A DNA stretch of 64,000 nt. Origin: Chrysemys picta bellii. Taxonomy: Eukaryota; Chordata; Testudines; Emydidae. The notes beneath the pieces were generated by a model that was not told where the DNA came from, searched no databases, and was given only the letters and a program-made list of their open reading frames with translations. The stretch spans positions 121,103,434 to 121,167,433 of the forward strand of contig NC_088795.1 of the NCBI RefSeq assembly GCF_011386835.1, in the 5' to 3' direction. Shown piece after piece: positions 20,470-32,480 of the stretch. Within the stretch, counting starts at the first letter, position 1. Each line of letters opens with the position of its first letter. The position numbers were made by a program, and so were the translations under genes.

Positions 20470-21965
20470 ATGTAGTGTAGACAACGCCTCAGACAAGTTA
20501 GATGTCTTCAAGTCACCCGGGCCTGATGAAATACACCCTAGAATACTCAATGAGCTTACTGAGTTGATATCTGAGCCATTAGCAATTATCTTTGAAAAGT
20601 CATGAAGATGGGTGAGATTCCAGAGGACTAGAAAAGGGCAAATATAGTGCCAATCTATAAAAAGGGGAATAAGGCCAATCTGAGGCATTATAGACCAGTC
20701 AGCTTACCTTCAGAACCCAGAAAGACACCTAGATGATAATAAGGTGTTAAGTAACAGTCAGCATGGATTTGTCAAGAACAAATCATTCCAAAGCAACCTA
20801 ATAGCTTTCTTTGACAAGGTACAAGCCTTCTGGATGGGGGGAAGCAGTAGATGTGGTGTATCTTGACTTTAGTAAGCTTATTGATACAGTCTCGCATGTC
20901 TTTCTCATTAAAAAACTAGGGATAAAATCCCAGATAGAGCTACTATAAGTTGGGTGCATAACTGGTTGGAAAACCGTTTCCAGAGAGTACTCAAGCTGGA
21001 AGTGCATACCAAGTGTGGTCCTGCAGGGATCAGTTCTGGGTCCAGTTCTGTTGAATATCTTCATCAATGATTTAGATAATGTCATTGAGAGTACAAGTTT
21101 GCGTATGTGACCAAGATGGGAGGGATTGCAAACGCTTTGGAGGATAGGATTAAGATTCAAATTGATCTGAACAAACTGGAGAAGTGGTCTGAAGTAAACA
21201 GGATGAAATTCAATAATGACAAATATAAAATACTCCACTTAGGAAGGAACAATCAGCTGCACACATACAAAATGGGAAATGACTGCCTAGGAAAGAGTAC
21301 TGCAGAAAGGGATCTGGGGGGTCATTGTGGATCATAAGGTAAATATGAGTCAACAGTGTAACACTGCTGCAAAAAAAGCGAACATCATTCTGGGATGTAT
21401 TAGCAGGAGTGTTGTAAGACAGAAACGAGAAGTAATTCTTCCGCTCTACTCCACGCTGATTAGGCCTAAACTGGAGTAGTGTGTCCAGTTCTGGGCGCCA
21501 CATTTCAGGAAAGATATGGACAAATTGGAGATAGTCCAGAGAAGAGCAACAAAAATGATTAAAGGTCTAGAAAACATGACCTAGGAGGGAAGATTAAAAA
21601 ACTGGGTTTGTTTAGTCTGGAGAAGAGAAGACTGAGAGGGGACATGATAACAGTTTTCAAGTACATAAAAGGTTGTTACAAGGAGGAGGGAGAAAAATTG
21701 TTTTCCTTAACCTCTGAGGACAGGACAAGAAACAATGGGCTTAAATTGCAGCAAGGGTGATTTATGTTGGACATTAGGAAAAGCTTCTTAACTGTGAGGG
21801 TGGTTAAGCATTGGAATAAATTGTGGAATCTCCATCATTGGAGATTTTTAAGAGCAAATTAGACAAATACCTGTCAGGGATGGTCTAGATAATACTTAGT
21901 CCTGCCATGAGTGCAGGGGACTGGACTAGAAGACTTTTTGAGGTCCTTTCCAGTCCTATGATTTG
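20470..21965 (+). mobile_element. CR1 LINE, 5'-truncated, reverse transcriptase remains
   Basis: Encodes broken reverse-transcriptase sequence: a SPGPDEIHPRI-like block near 20515, a region before 'tttggtgacaag', and the C-terminal part at 21107-21337 (76 codons, with LEKWSEVNRMKFNNDKYK-type sequence). The order of blocks ([13 protein letters not shown], then the LFSLEK-type region) matches CR1. Frameshifts and stops break it into pieces, so it is dead. It ends in the CR1 3' tail (CTGGACTAGAAGAC to TCCAGTCCTATGATT). Confidence 0.85.
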
Positions 21966-22049
21966 GAGCAGTCTACCAACAGGAGTTGGGGGGGAGGGGA
22001 GGGCAAACAACTTAATTAGCTTTAAGATAGAACTTGAGAAATCTGAGTG

Positions 22050-22738
22050 AAAGTTCATGACAGGGTCACCTATCATGGTGGCGGGCTTGGCTCAGCAGCC
22101 CTGGCGGGCCTTTCACATCTGATGCTTCTAAAATCTCATGCTTCAGGGGTTCAATCATTCACCTGTAGGGGTCAGGATGGGATTCTTCCGCTTCCCCTAA
22201 TATACAGTATTCTGGGATTTTGGTTTGTTTCCTTCCCCTGAAGCTTCAGAGATGGGCACAGTGGGAAATGGGACCCTGCACAGGGTAAACCAGCCTCTGA
22301 GGTGGTGCTGAGAATTCTCTCTCGTGTGCTTGCTTGGCTGCTGGGTCTTGCTCCCATGCTCAGGGTCTAACTGAATTCCTTATGTGGGGTCAGGAAGGAA
22401 ATGGCCTCAGGTCAGATTGGTAGAGATGTTGGGGCTTTTTTGCCTTCCTTTGCAGCAGGTCCACTTGTTAGGATCATCTGGGTATAATGTACTTAATCAA
22501 TTCCTTGCCATTGCAGGAACCTTGGGCATTGGTGTATCTCAGTCCCTCCTGTTCGCTACCTGTGGCACACAATGGTGTAGTCTCCTGAGGCCTTTAATAC
22601 TTCGCTCTAATTCTGATTGTCAGATTTGGTGTGGAGGTTGCTGGGTGTTGTTGGTGGCTTGATAGATACAGGAGCTCAGACTAGATGATCTGGTGGTCCC
22701 TTCTAGCCTTGAACTCTAAAACTTTGAATCTTAGAAGA
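22050..22738 (+). mobile_element. CR1 LINE 3' region, another subfamily
   Basis: Contains 'ggtcaggaaggaaatggcct', 'tttttgccttcctttgcagc' and the terminal block 'caggagctcagactagatga' then 'ggtggtcccttctagccttg'. This is the CR1 3' untranslated layout, different from the subfamily at 20.5 kb. Confidence 0.75.
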
Positions 22739-22739
22739 A

Positions 22740-23770
22740 TGTAATTACTTACTCATGGTTACTGTAAAGTCCCACAACGTTGGTTATATGAGCATGCCTC
22801 CTTTTATTCTTTGTCTTTTTCCAGTAGTCTGGTGTAATTCATTTTATATCAAGTTGCTTTAATTCTCATTCAGTTACATTTTAGAAATTGCTCCTTGCAC
22901 TCGATAAACATATGTCCAACTTTAACTTGTGCTGCTATACTGACACATACCCATTTGCAGTCTGAAAGTTATTGTCACTGTTCTGTGAAAAACAGTTATA
23001 ATATAGATGTTTGCTAACACACTAAATTACTATGTGAAGAAGAGTTAGTTGAAAGCCTTAAATTAACATCACAACATACAGATGGCCTTCAATAAAGAGC
23101 AATAAAAGGGTTTGCAGTTCAAAAGTAATTTATGCCTGAAACTGTTGTCCTTGGCAACACACCTACGTGTGTTGTCTGTGGAGTGTTTCACTGTTTTGTC
23201 TGCTGGGGTGGAATTGGGGGGAAAGAACGGTATTATGAATGTAAAAGACAAAATATATAGTTAAAAGGGGGAAGAGAGACTTTAGGTTAACATTGTATTT
23301 TTCTTATTTTTGTTAAGTCCCACAAAAAACTACGATGCAAGTAGCTGATATATTTGAACTCAATATGAGAGATGCTGTTTTATGTAGACAGTATAGAATT
23401 AGGGAAGAAGTAATTTATATGATTAAAGAAAAATCCTTATAGGATTAGTATTTGGGGAGGGGGGGTATTGTTTTTTTGGCTGAAGTCCTATCATATCCTG
23501 CTATCATTCTCCTTATTTATTTTTTAATAAAAAGATGAAAATTCAGAACTGCTTTCCACAGAATTTTAAGCCTGCATTTTTCAGTTTTTCATTAACAAAT
23601 TGAGATAAAAATTTATTGAAATTCTTATAAAAATTCATGAAAGAGAAAAAGTATGATCACAAATACAATGCTAGCTAGGAAAGGTTATCACTGAGCACAG
23701 TTTGATAAGAACAGTTTCATTATTTTTTTAAGTTAACACTTCAGACACCAATATTTCCCAGACAGTCAAA
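22740..23770. other. No gene or assignable repeat seen
   Basis: AT-rich. No frame above 61 codons carries a recognisable domain. Confidence 0.4.
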
Positions 23771-23775
23771 TAGAA

Positions 23776-24135
23776 CTGGATAACATTTTTGGCTGAAACC
23801 TTTCTTTTGGTGAAAATGCAGATTTGGTGACACCAAAATATTTCATGATTTCAGGTTGTTTTTGCCAGATTCTTCATTGGGGGGGGGGGCAAATCCCTTA
23901 AAAATCTAGAAAAGTCAAGATGAAATGCTTCAGTTTTTCTAGGAGAAATAACTTTTCATTTTGAAATTTCCTTCAGTGTTAAATTAAAAAAAATGTTTAA
24001 AAAGATTGAAATCCAAATTAAATGTCTCATTTCAGCTCAAACAATGTTTCATTCTATATTTTTGGTTTTGGTTTGCTGATTTAGTTATTGGAACTGCCAG
24101 TAAACTGAAAAATCAGTTTTTGCCCAGCTTTGCTG
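23776..24135. repeat. AT-rich TAGAGCTG-family element
   Basis: 'acatttttggctgaaacctt' to 'gtttttgcccagctttgct' with reiterated 'tttcattttgaaatttcctt' words. Both ends are decayed. Confidence 0.45.
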
Positions 24136-24178
24136 CCAGATGTGTAAGTGTATATATCAATATGCTTGTGATGTCTAT

Positions 24179-24916
24179 GTGATTGTGATGGGGTATTCAC
24201 CTACCCCGTACCAGCCCTGAAAGGCTACCTGTGCTTTGCAGGCTGAGGAAGCCCTGCCCCTCCAACTCTGCTGTGCATGCTCAGCCTGGAGGCAGAGTAT
24301 AAAAGGACACAGCCCAACTCAGTCTGGGCAGGCTGCTGAAGTGGGAGGATGCAGACAGCAGGCTCTCTCCAGGGAGCTGCTACAGGCTCCGCCTATAGCC
24401 ACGGCACACAGAGCTCCAGACGGACTGCAGGCTGCCTGATGAGCCCGGAGAAGGGACCATGTCAGCAGGAGCTGCACCACCTGAGGACCCCAGAGGCCCG
24501 GGTGAGACCCAGAGACCTGGGTGAACCGTGGTGCATCGCAGAGGGAGAAAGGGTAGGAACCGGCGAACCAGTCAGTGTGTTTTGGGAGGATCCCTGCTGA
24601 CTCGGTGGTGACCAACCTCCCACCCTCAGGGTCCTGAGCTGGGACTTGGAGGAGCAAGAAGGGCCTGAGTCCCCCTATCCTGGCTGCCACACACCCCTAA
24701 GTGGCACCCCACTTCCCCAATGGGCCAATTGGCCATGCTGCCCTGAGTGGAAGGGCCGCCCTTATTGACTCCAGCCACTAGACTGTACTTCCATGTTTTA
24801 TAGTCGGGGTCACAAACACAGGACCTAACTGGCTGCTATACAGCTTTTTTTCCCCTTCTTCTCACCATAAGTGACCCAGTACCCGGTACGGAGTGCACCT
24901 ACCCCATGTCAGTGAT
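24179..24916 (+). repeat. Solo LTR, 728 bp, with 5-bp target duplication
   Basis: The body 24184-24911 starts TGTGATGGGGTA and ends TACCCCATGTCA, nearly perfect inverted ends. GTGAT flanks it at 24179-24183 and 24912-24916. A strong TATA box (TATAAAAG, 24298-24305) lies 115 bp in. The interior is GC-rich. A related left terminus occurs in reverse at about 39218. The family is not the Gmr1-like one, and no internal genes remain. Confidence 0.75.
24298..24305 (+). promoter_or_regulatory. TATA box of solo LTR
   Basis: TATAAAAG in a GC-rich context within the LTR body. Confidence 0.6.
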
Positions 24917-26335
24917 AAATAGTTTTATCTTTCGTCTTTGACCATGTCACCTACATCCTGCCTACTAACTAATCTAGCTAGGAGTACTTGTAACATTCCA
25001 AAATCTTTGAGCAACTTTCATGCAGCCTGCATTTTTAAAAATATCCTCCAACATAGTCTTTACTTCTTTTCCCCAAAATTACCCTGGTCTGAAAGATTGC
25101 ATAGAGACTTTTCAGTGCTGGACTAGTGCCAGGTTTAAGGTCTAATATCCTGTGAACTATGAGAAATAGAAGCATCTGATTTTTTTCCTATTGAGAAAGG
25201 AGCAGGGACTTCTCTCATTCTGATAGGATACAGAACTTTTTCTAGCCCTGGAAAATTATAAGAATCAGATGTTAGCCTAGCAACATTGTGGTTTTTAGAA
25301 AAGCTTCTGAAGATCATTTTAACTCCATTAAAAAAGTACTACCCATAGTTATGTTGTTTTCCCTCTCCTGCCAAAGCTTGTACAGTTGGCCATATGGGAC
25401 TAAGATCACCTGTTTTGATAGCCCGGATTCTACAAATAATAGTACTAATAAATGTATTTAAATTGTAGAAAACATTAGAAATGGTTTCTGAGAAATATGC
25501 CCTTTAGGAACCTGTAGTGTGCTCCAGCAGGGTCTATAGAGACCAATTAATGTGCAACACATTAGTGTGCTTTAGAAATCACACTCCCATAGGCTGCACT
25601 ACTGCACCATATTGACCAACTCTTAGATACAAGTAATCATTTCCAGTGTTTTTCCAGGGTTTATTGGATAAGCATCTGTGGGTTTTTTGTATTGGGGGCT
25701 TTTAATCAGTCTTTATTCCCTAAAACAGGAAACCCTACTTAACATTTAAAGGTAAAAGTGTTACTTTTTCTCTGAATATGTCACTTTAAGTGGTACTCTT
25801 AAAAGCAAAAGTATTTCTTTCTATCTGAAAGTAACACTTTAAAACACTTTGTTACTGTCTTCCCACTGGCAAAACTCAGTGGGGAAGAAATACAATGTAA
25901 AAAAACCGAAAATCATACATGCACACACACACACAAAATCACTTTTCCTCTCCTCAAAGATTTTTCCACCAAAAAAAAAGTTGGAAAATTTTTGCCTAAC
26001 CCATCCATACCATCATGTATATTCTCTCTCTTTCTCATTTACAATTCCACTGTACAGAGATCAGGTACCCAGCACTCTATTTTTTCCTTATGACTTGATT
26101 AACTTCAGACAATTATTGTAGTTCTTAAAGGGGATATTTTAAAAATTTAACTTTAATAAACTAACCAACAGACTAATTGTAAATTCCCAGAAAAATCTCT
26201 CTTCATAGAGTAAGGCTTCTAAATTCGGAGAGAACATATTGGATTGTTCATATGAAAGAAAGGATGAATCCCTTCATTAAGTGCAAAACTTATTTCAGCC
26301 TGAAGTATTTAGTTGTAATCAGCACCTCTATACAA
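24917..26335. other. No gene seen; short CA tract
   Basis: A (CA)n tract lies at about 25920-25935. The stretch 25745-25850 repeats 'aagtaacactttaa'-like words, origin unclear. Confidence 0.35.
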
Positions 26336-26336
26336 A

Positions 26337-26700
26337 GTAGAGGTGGTTAAAATTTAATTAATTCAAAATATTTTAAACAATCTGATTTTTTTCAATGAAA
26401 ACTAAAATATTAAATATTTTTTAAACCAATACTTGAAAAACATTGGGTTTCCAGTTCTCAGATTTGTTTTTTCTTCTCTTTTTCACTCCCTTTCCCCTTA
26501 CTTACCTTGTAATGCTTGCCACTTAAAATGGAGGTGGGGGAAGGGAAAGAGAAAAACAAAAGAAAATAAAAAAGTAAAAACCAAAAACAAACCAAAATTA
26601 CCCCAAAACCAAAATGTTATAAGTTTTGGTATTTTTTGTCAAAAAATTGAAAATTCCATTTTTTCATGAAGAATTGTAAAAACTATTTTTTCCCAGAAAC
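26337..26700. repeat. AT-rich TAGAGCTG-family element
   Basis: Left end TAGAGGTGGTTAAAA is one change from the family terminus. Its interior holds a purine-rich block (about 26535-26600). Confidence 0.45.
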
Positions 26701-26704
26701 CCTA

Positions 26705-27680
26705 TTAATGGTCAAAAATATTAAACAAGAATGAACGGATTTGCTCAGTGTTCATTTTGATCAATATATATGTGTTCAGTACACTGAGATCCATAAAATC
26801 TTTCTACCTTTGAAAATGTCAGAGGAAGTATTTCAAAAGTGTCTATTACAAAGAAGTAGAAGCGAAGGGAAAATAGGATATGGCTTCTGATCCATATAGT
26901 TGAATGATCATTCCACATGATAATCGCTAAAGCCCAATTCTTGGTTTCTTTTGAATTATATTAGTGTAATACATTGATTTAATACTTGTGGTGACGTCTT
27001 CTGCTAGCAGTTGTCTCAGTGAATATAATGTTGCCCCATTACAACTTGAGCAGCTAGTCAAATTTCAGAGCCGGGGGATGTTCGAGCTGGAAGTAGAAAT
27101 GGATGGAGTCTGGTATTTTCTTTGTTGCCATCTTGTTTATTTATAAGGAATGTACAAAGTCCTGCTCCTTGGATGTAGGAGGAACCAAAAACAAAAGGAT
27201 CAGTTTGTTAGCTTACTCCAAGCATCTTTAGCCAATACCAGACCCCAAAAGCACTCTCTAGCTAGAATCACACTGGACTAACAGGCTCCTGCTTGGCTTT
27301 CTTGTTTGTTGCCTCTGTTTCTTTCTTTGCTCTTATTTTTCCTCAGTTTGTGTGTGGTGTGTGTTCTTTCTCCTTCCCGTTCCCATGCAAAACAATACTC
27401 ATCCAAAAGCTCCTGAGTGTGCTTACACACATCTTTTGTTTTAGGTGAGGGCTTATGCTTAGCATTTTGCTAATTGAAGGGTGAGTCGACACCTATCAAT
27501 TTCAATGGGGGCTTTAATTCAACCCATAACAAGGTTTCACCCAGCTCACAACAACTTTCTACTCACTCATAGCTAGAAATTGGCTCCTTTAGCTCTAAAC
27601 TTGAAGGTTGGAGCTTTTGGAGCTGAATTTCTGAGGTTCATTCCCCACTGCATATATATATATATATGGCCCTGGATTTG
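26705..27680. other. No gene seen
   Basis: No convincing frame. A short (TA)n tract sits at about 27654-27667, next to the foldback element. Confidence 0.4.
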
Positions 27681-27685
27681 TAGTA

Positions 27686-27975
27686 CTAGGCCTGGTCTAC
27701 ACTAACCCCCCAATTCGAACTAAGGTACGCAACTTCAGCTACGTGAATAACGTAGCTGAAGTCGACGTACCTTAGTTCGAACTTACCGTGGTCCAGACGC
27801 GGCAGGCAGGCTCCCCCGTCGACTCCGCGTACTCCTCGCGCCGAGCAGGATTACCGGAGTCGATGGGGAGCACTTCTGGGTTCGATTTATCGTGTCCAGA
27901 CAAGACATGATAAATCGAACCCAGAAGTTCGATTGCCTGCCGCCGAACCAGCGTGTAAGTATAGACGAGCCCCTA
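27686..27975. mobile_element. GC-rich foldback miniature element with two hairpins
   Basis: The body 27689-27972 (284 bp) is flanked by CTA on both sides, with imperfect terminal repeats GGCCTGGTCTACACTA and (reversed right end) GGGCTCGTCTATACTTA. A hairpin spans 27714-27781 (outer arms TTCGAACTAAGGTACG). A second has perfect 20-bp arms at 27872-27891 and 27909-27928. No coding capacity. It is a class II miniature element; the superfamily is uncertain. A related terminus occurs at 38369. Confidence 0.75.
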
Positions 27976-28179
27976 GTATGTCCTAAACACTACAGGTTTC
28001 AGTTGCCAAAACAACATGTCATTTAGAACACATATAAATTAAATAAATTTAAATGCATTATGTTTGCAATATTATTGTTACATTGCTAACAAGAAACAAT
28101 CACTTCTTGGTTTTGTAATTAATGTAGTTATACACAATCGTAATATAATGAAAAATATTGTGGAAGTCTTTTCTGTCTT

Positions 28180-28342
28180 TAAAAATACAAAATTTTGAAA
28201 TTCTAATGACATTGAAATGTCAAATAATGGATATTTCAAAATTTGAAAAGTTACTTGAAAATTGAGGACTTTTTCATGAAAATTTCATTGAAATTGTCTG
28301 ATTTTTTCATATATTGACATTGAAAAAGTTTCAACAGCTCTA
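28180..28342. repeat. AT-rich TAGAGCTG-family element
   Basis: Ends 'gtttcaacagctctaatg', one of the clearest right termini of the family. Confidence 0.5.
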
Positions 28343-28344
28343 AT

Positions 28345-29225
28345 GTTGATATTTCATCATTATCATATCATAACATGATAATGTTATGATAATAAAATTA
28401 TTAAAAATTATAACCACAAGAAATACTATGGTTATTACAGATACCGAACATTCAGTGTAGACCGTTTTTTCTCCCCCCTCCCAATGCGTATTAGTTTACA
28501 GGACAAATTATCCTTTGGACTAAAATTTCAGTGATTTGTGTGTGCAAATTGCTTGTTAATTCATTGCAGAACTCAGAGATCCAAGATCAGAAGTTGGAGA
28601 GTTACTTTAGTTTATCAATTGCCACTAATAAAAAGCAAGATTTGTTGTTGTTTGTGATGAAGAGGCTTCTGTGTTTGTTCTGGTACAACAGCCGAAGCAG
28701 CAGGTGCCAATTTGTTCACTGCTAGTTTAATATATGTTTTAAATAAAATATATAGAGAGAATGGAAGTTCAGGGTTAGTTTATGGTTCTTTTCAGTAGTG
28801 TTTTCAGAGTCTGAAAATTGATCTAATTATTACAATGATGATGAAAGGTGATCCTGGAATAAATCCTCTTTCTCCTATCAATATCTCTGTGGGAGGTTTG
28901 TCTCTCTCCATTATGTGATACTTTAAAAAGGGTGCACACTCAGTTCACCTGTAAAGTTTTGTGTTAGTTGTAAATCAACCCCTTCTCAGCTGCTAGCATC
29001 CATTTGGCTATGGAATCAACCCCCTGTTCAACCACTTATACCCCTTTCTCTCCCCAAAAATCCTTTTATTTGAATCTTTTGGAACACTTCTGATATTTCT
29101 CTGATTAAATAGTTCTATTTGGGTGCAATGGATAAAACATTATTTCCCTTTGCTAGAGGGATTTTCTGATGGTACTTGTGTAGAAATAAGTTTACGACCA
29201 ACTACAAAAATACATTTCATTAATA
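28345..29225. other. No gene seen
   Basis: AT-rich. It includes a short palindromic stretch at about 28365-28400 (ATGTTATGATAA against TTATCATAACAT-like) and otherwise nothing recognisable. Confidence 0.35.
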
Positions 29226-29229
29226 TCTT

Positions 29230-29510
29230 GTGAAGGGACCTCGAGAGGTCATCTAGTCCAGTCCCCTGCACTCGTAGCAGGACTAAATATTATCTAGACC
29301 ATCCCTGACAGGTTTCCCTCTAACCTGCTCTTAAAAATCTCCAATGAAGGAGATTCCACACCCTCCCTAGGCAATTTATTCCAGTGCTTAACCATCCCGA
29401 CAGTTAGGAAGTTTTTCCTAATCACCAACCCAAACCGCCCTTGCTGCAATTTAAGACCATTGCTTCTTGTCCTCTCATCAGAGGTTATCCCACCAGTGGC
29501 TTCTAGACTA
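29230..29510 (-). mobile_element. CR1 LINE 3'-end fragment, reverse
   Basis: Reads 'gaagggacctcgagaggtca', 'gaccatccctgacaggtttc', 'gaaggagattccacaccctc' and 'gcttcttgtcctctcatcag': the reverse of the tail seen in the 20.5 and 47.3 kb copies. Fairly young by sequence. Confidence 0.85.
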
Positions 29511-29519
29511 TGATCCGAT

Positions 29520-30799
29520 CACGTTCTGTCTCTCCTTGTTTCCAGATACTAAATCACACTAAAAGACAGCTAATTGCTATCGTTGCCACAGGGGTCTTAT
29601 GCAGTTAGGAATGGAAGTGGGGGTGGTCCAGACAATTGTGAATGCAAGGAAGGGTGCTCTGAATGATCATGGGAGGAGCAGGTGGTCCACACAACGAAAA
29701 TGTCTGAGAACGCCTGTTCTATACTATGGAAATGTGGGCCTGAACATGTGAGGTTTAGAGAGTGCACAACTCCCACTTACCTCAATAGGGGTTTAAAGGG
29801 TTCAGAGAGCATCTCACAGGATCAGACTGAGTGAGCCCTGGGACCTACAGTACACATACTCCTTTCTCTTTCCTTGAAGGAAGCTCCTGAAGCAGGAACT
29901 GTCTATTCACTAAGGCTGGGCTGGTTAGTTGAAAGGTCCCTTCTGCTACATCTCCCATATTGCTGCATTTTGCCTTTTTCCCTGGCATTTGCTCTTTATT
30001 TTCTTGGTAGGACACTACTTATAAGGGCAGCTATTTTTATTTTTGACCTTAGTCTCTCTGCTCACAAACCTTTTCAGGCTGACAGTGATCTCATGATGTC
30101 TGTATCCCTCTTCCTTTGTTCATCTTAATAGCTCTCCCCTCTTTCACTTGCCCCGTGTCGGAGTCTCCATCCCTTTCCTTGCTCCTTGAGCCTCTGTGAG
30201 AACCCTTTGCTCTGATAAGTCCCTAATGGCTACTCTGTACACAGACTATGGGATTTACAACAACACAAACTTTTATCATCTGCTTCTGCAATGGAGAAAA
30301 TTTCTAAAGCATACGTATTTTTCCCAACAGAATATTCTGGAGAGCTCAAAAAGACACCAGTGATTTAACGATTATCCTGTCTTTAGAAGCCTCTAGCTGG
30401 AATCTCCCTAATATTTTCTCTTTATAAATTGCTTGAATTTGTGAGCTCAGATACCATCAATAATTTCTTAAGGCTTTCAAAGCTACTGTAAGTAGCTATG
30501 ATTACATTGTACAGAGAGAGAGAAAAAAAAGCCATGTGAAAATAACTGTGTGGGGAAGAATGTGAGTTGATTCAAATGGCAGTAAGGTCCAGTGTGCAGT
30601 ACATAGATAATTGGATTTTCTTTTTCCTCTTTGCTTTGAGTGATGCACTCTATGTTTTAAAATACCATTAAGTGATGATCTTTTGTATAGCTTACCCTTT
30701 CCTTCAAGAACATTTCTCTTCTGTTACATCAATATATTAAAATTATTTTAAAATGGTTGTAGCTTAACTTCTTTGAAATATGTTTTAATTTTTTTCTAG
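29520..30799. other. No gene seen upstream of candidate terminal exon
   Basis: No repeats or frames that I can assign. It ends in the T-rich tract and TCTAG acceptor at 30788-30799. Confidence 0.35.
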
Positions 30800-31226
30800 G
30801 CAAGCTGGAGGTGACAGAACTGGTTATATCACCTGCTGCAGTATATGCTATGGTGACTTAGTTTTGGGTTCAGATCCAGATAAAAAAGTCCTTATCCAGT
30901 CTTCAAAATTGTACTTGAAATCTAAGGTGAACAGGCTTTCTTGTGACATTTCCTCACTTATAGCAGCCAGACACCAAGGTGACTGGCGCTCCAATAACAC
31001 TTTGTCTCCTGGTCCTAATCAGGAAACAGAAGAGAAAAGAGTTTATTGGAGAACTTCAAGCCTCAGTGATGAAGGGCTCTTATTTTGTGTGAACCAGTTT
31101 TTCTGCTCATTCTCAAAAATACAAGAACAAGTTATTTCAGATTTAGAGCATGCAACAAGCTTAGTAACTGACAATCCTATTTCCTGCATGATCCTTGTAC
31201 TGTGTGTGATCTTGAACCTGGTTTGA
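30800..31226 (+). CDS. Candidate terminal coding exon of an unidentified gene
   Basis: A 141-codon open frame begins right after a T-rich tract and acceptor (TTTTTTCTAG) and ends in TGA at 31224-31226; AATAAA follows at 31355-31360. The leading G completes the codon split at the 9828 donor. The product has a Cys-rich start (ITCCSICYGDLV), an acidic/Lys middle, and a hydrophobic C-terminus (ISCMILVLCVILNLV) that would fit a tail anchor. I do not recognise the family. It sits in a repeat-poor gap, which suits an exon. Homology is untested, and a chance open frame is possible. Confidence 0.4.
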
Positions 31227-31354
31227 ACCTTCCAATTAGAAATGCACCTGTGTAAAATGTTTCCCTCCACTTATGGTCTCTTTTTTTCTATCATCTGCAT
31301 AGGTGTATTTATTTTTGACACTGTATGCATAAAACATTTTCTTCCACTCTTTTA

Positions 31355-31360
31355 AATAAA
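31355..31360 (+). terminator. Poly(A) signal after the candidate terminal exon
   Basis: AATAAA lies 129 bases after the stop codon, followed by a T-containing stretch. It gives the candidate exon a compact 3' untranslated region. Confidence 0.4.
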
Positions 31361-31739
31361 ACATTCTTACAGCAATCAAATGCTGTTTCCTACTTCACTT
31401 AATCAGGCTTTCCCAAACTAGAATCTGCCTGTGCTCATTGTTGTTTCCTTCACCTTTCAAATCAACTCCTTCAGTTGTGGAGAATTTACTAAGATGCACA
31501 CATCTGCCACTTGCCACTGTGCCCACAACTCAGCCAATCACTCTGACAGCACAGGCGATCAAATTCCTTTCTGCAGCGGTTGCCTAGGTAACCAATACGC
31601 AGCCCCAGAAATGAACTTGTGTGCAGAGACAGGAAACAACAAGAAAAAAAATAGAGCATCATTTTTCAATACTTAGGAAATTTTAAACTAGTTTACTAAG
31701 GATTCCGACAGAGCACTGCGAACAGCATTAAAGAAGTAC

Positions 31740-32200
31740 ATCTCACTTGTCTTACAGTGAGAGACTAAAGCAGCTCTGTCAATGTAGCTTAACAAAGAGA
31801 AGGTTAAGAGGAGACTTGATCACAGTCTAGAAGTGCCTACATGGGGAGAAGCTTTATGCCAGTAGAGGATCCTTGAATCTAGCAGGCAAAGGCATAAAAA
31901 GATCTAACAGCTGGAAACTGAAGCTAGACAAATTCAGACTAGAAATAACATGGAGATTAACAGTGAGGGCAAATGAAACAACTTAGATAGGGAAGTGGCA
32001 GATTCTCCATCACTTTTAAAATCTTAGTCTTTAAATCAAGATTGTATGACTTTCTAAAAGATATGCTCTGGGTCACCCAGAAGTTATGGACTTGATGCAG
32101 GAATCACTTAGTGAAATTCTATGGCCTAAGTTATCCAGGAGGTCAGCCAACCTGATCATAATGGTTCGTTTTGGCCTTAAAATTATGGGAAAAAAATCTG
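31740..32200 (+). mobile_element. Old CR1 LINE fragment
   Basis: 'ggagacttgatcacagtcta', 'agtgcctacatggggagaag', 'ggcagattctccatcacttt' and 'aattctatggcctaagttat' follow in CR1 order, ending in 'aggaggtcagccaacctgat'. Much diverged. Confidence 0.7.
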
Positions 32201-32224
32201 AGTCACATAGTTCGCTTCAAAGGT

Positions 32225-32480
32225 CTGTTTACAAGAAAATGTGCATAGGAATTGCTATACTGGATCAGACCAGTGGTACAACTAGTCCAGTATCTTGTCT
32301 TTGACAATGTCCAATACATAGCTGTTTCAGAGAATACAATTATGCAGTAGGCAGTTATTGGGATTACCTGCCTCCAGAGAAAGTTTCCTCCTAACTCTGA
32401 TAGAAGTTGGCTTGTGCCTTGAAGCTTTTGTGTGTTTTTTAATTTACTATTACAACTCTAGGTATTATTGTTGTTCATCT
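32225..32480 (+). repeat. Old interspersed repeat ('actggatcagaccagtgg' family)
   Basis: Contains 'actggatcagaccagtggta', 'ctagtccagtatcttgtctt' and 'gaaagtttcctcctaactct'. The same block order recurs at 50245-50475. Probably the tail of an old CR1-related element. Confidence 0.55.

Noticed and set aside
20798..21238. 146-codon minus-strand frame
   Set aside because: Antisense to the CR1 reverse-transcriptase remnant.
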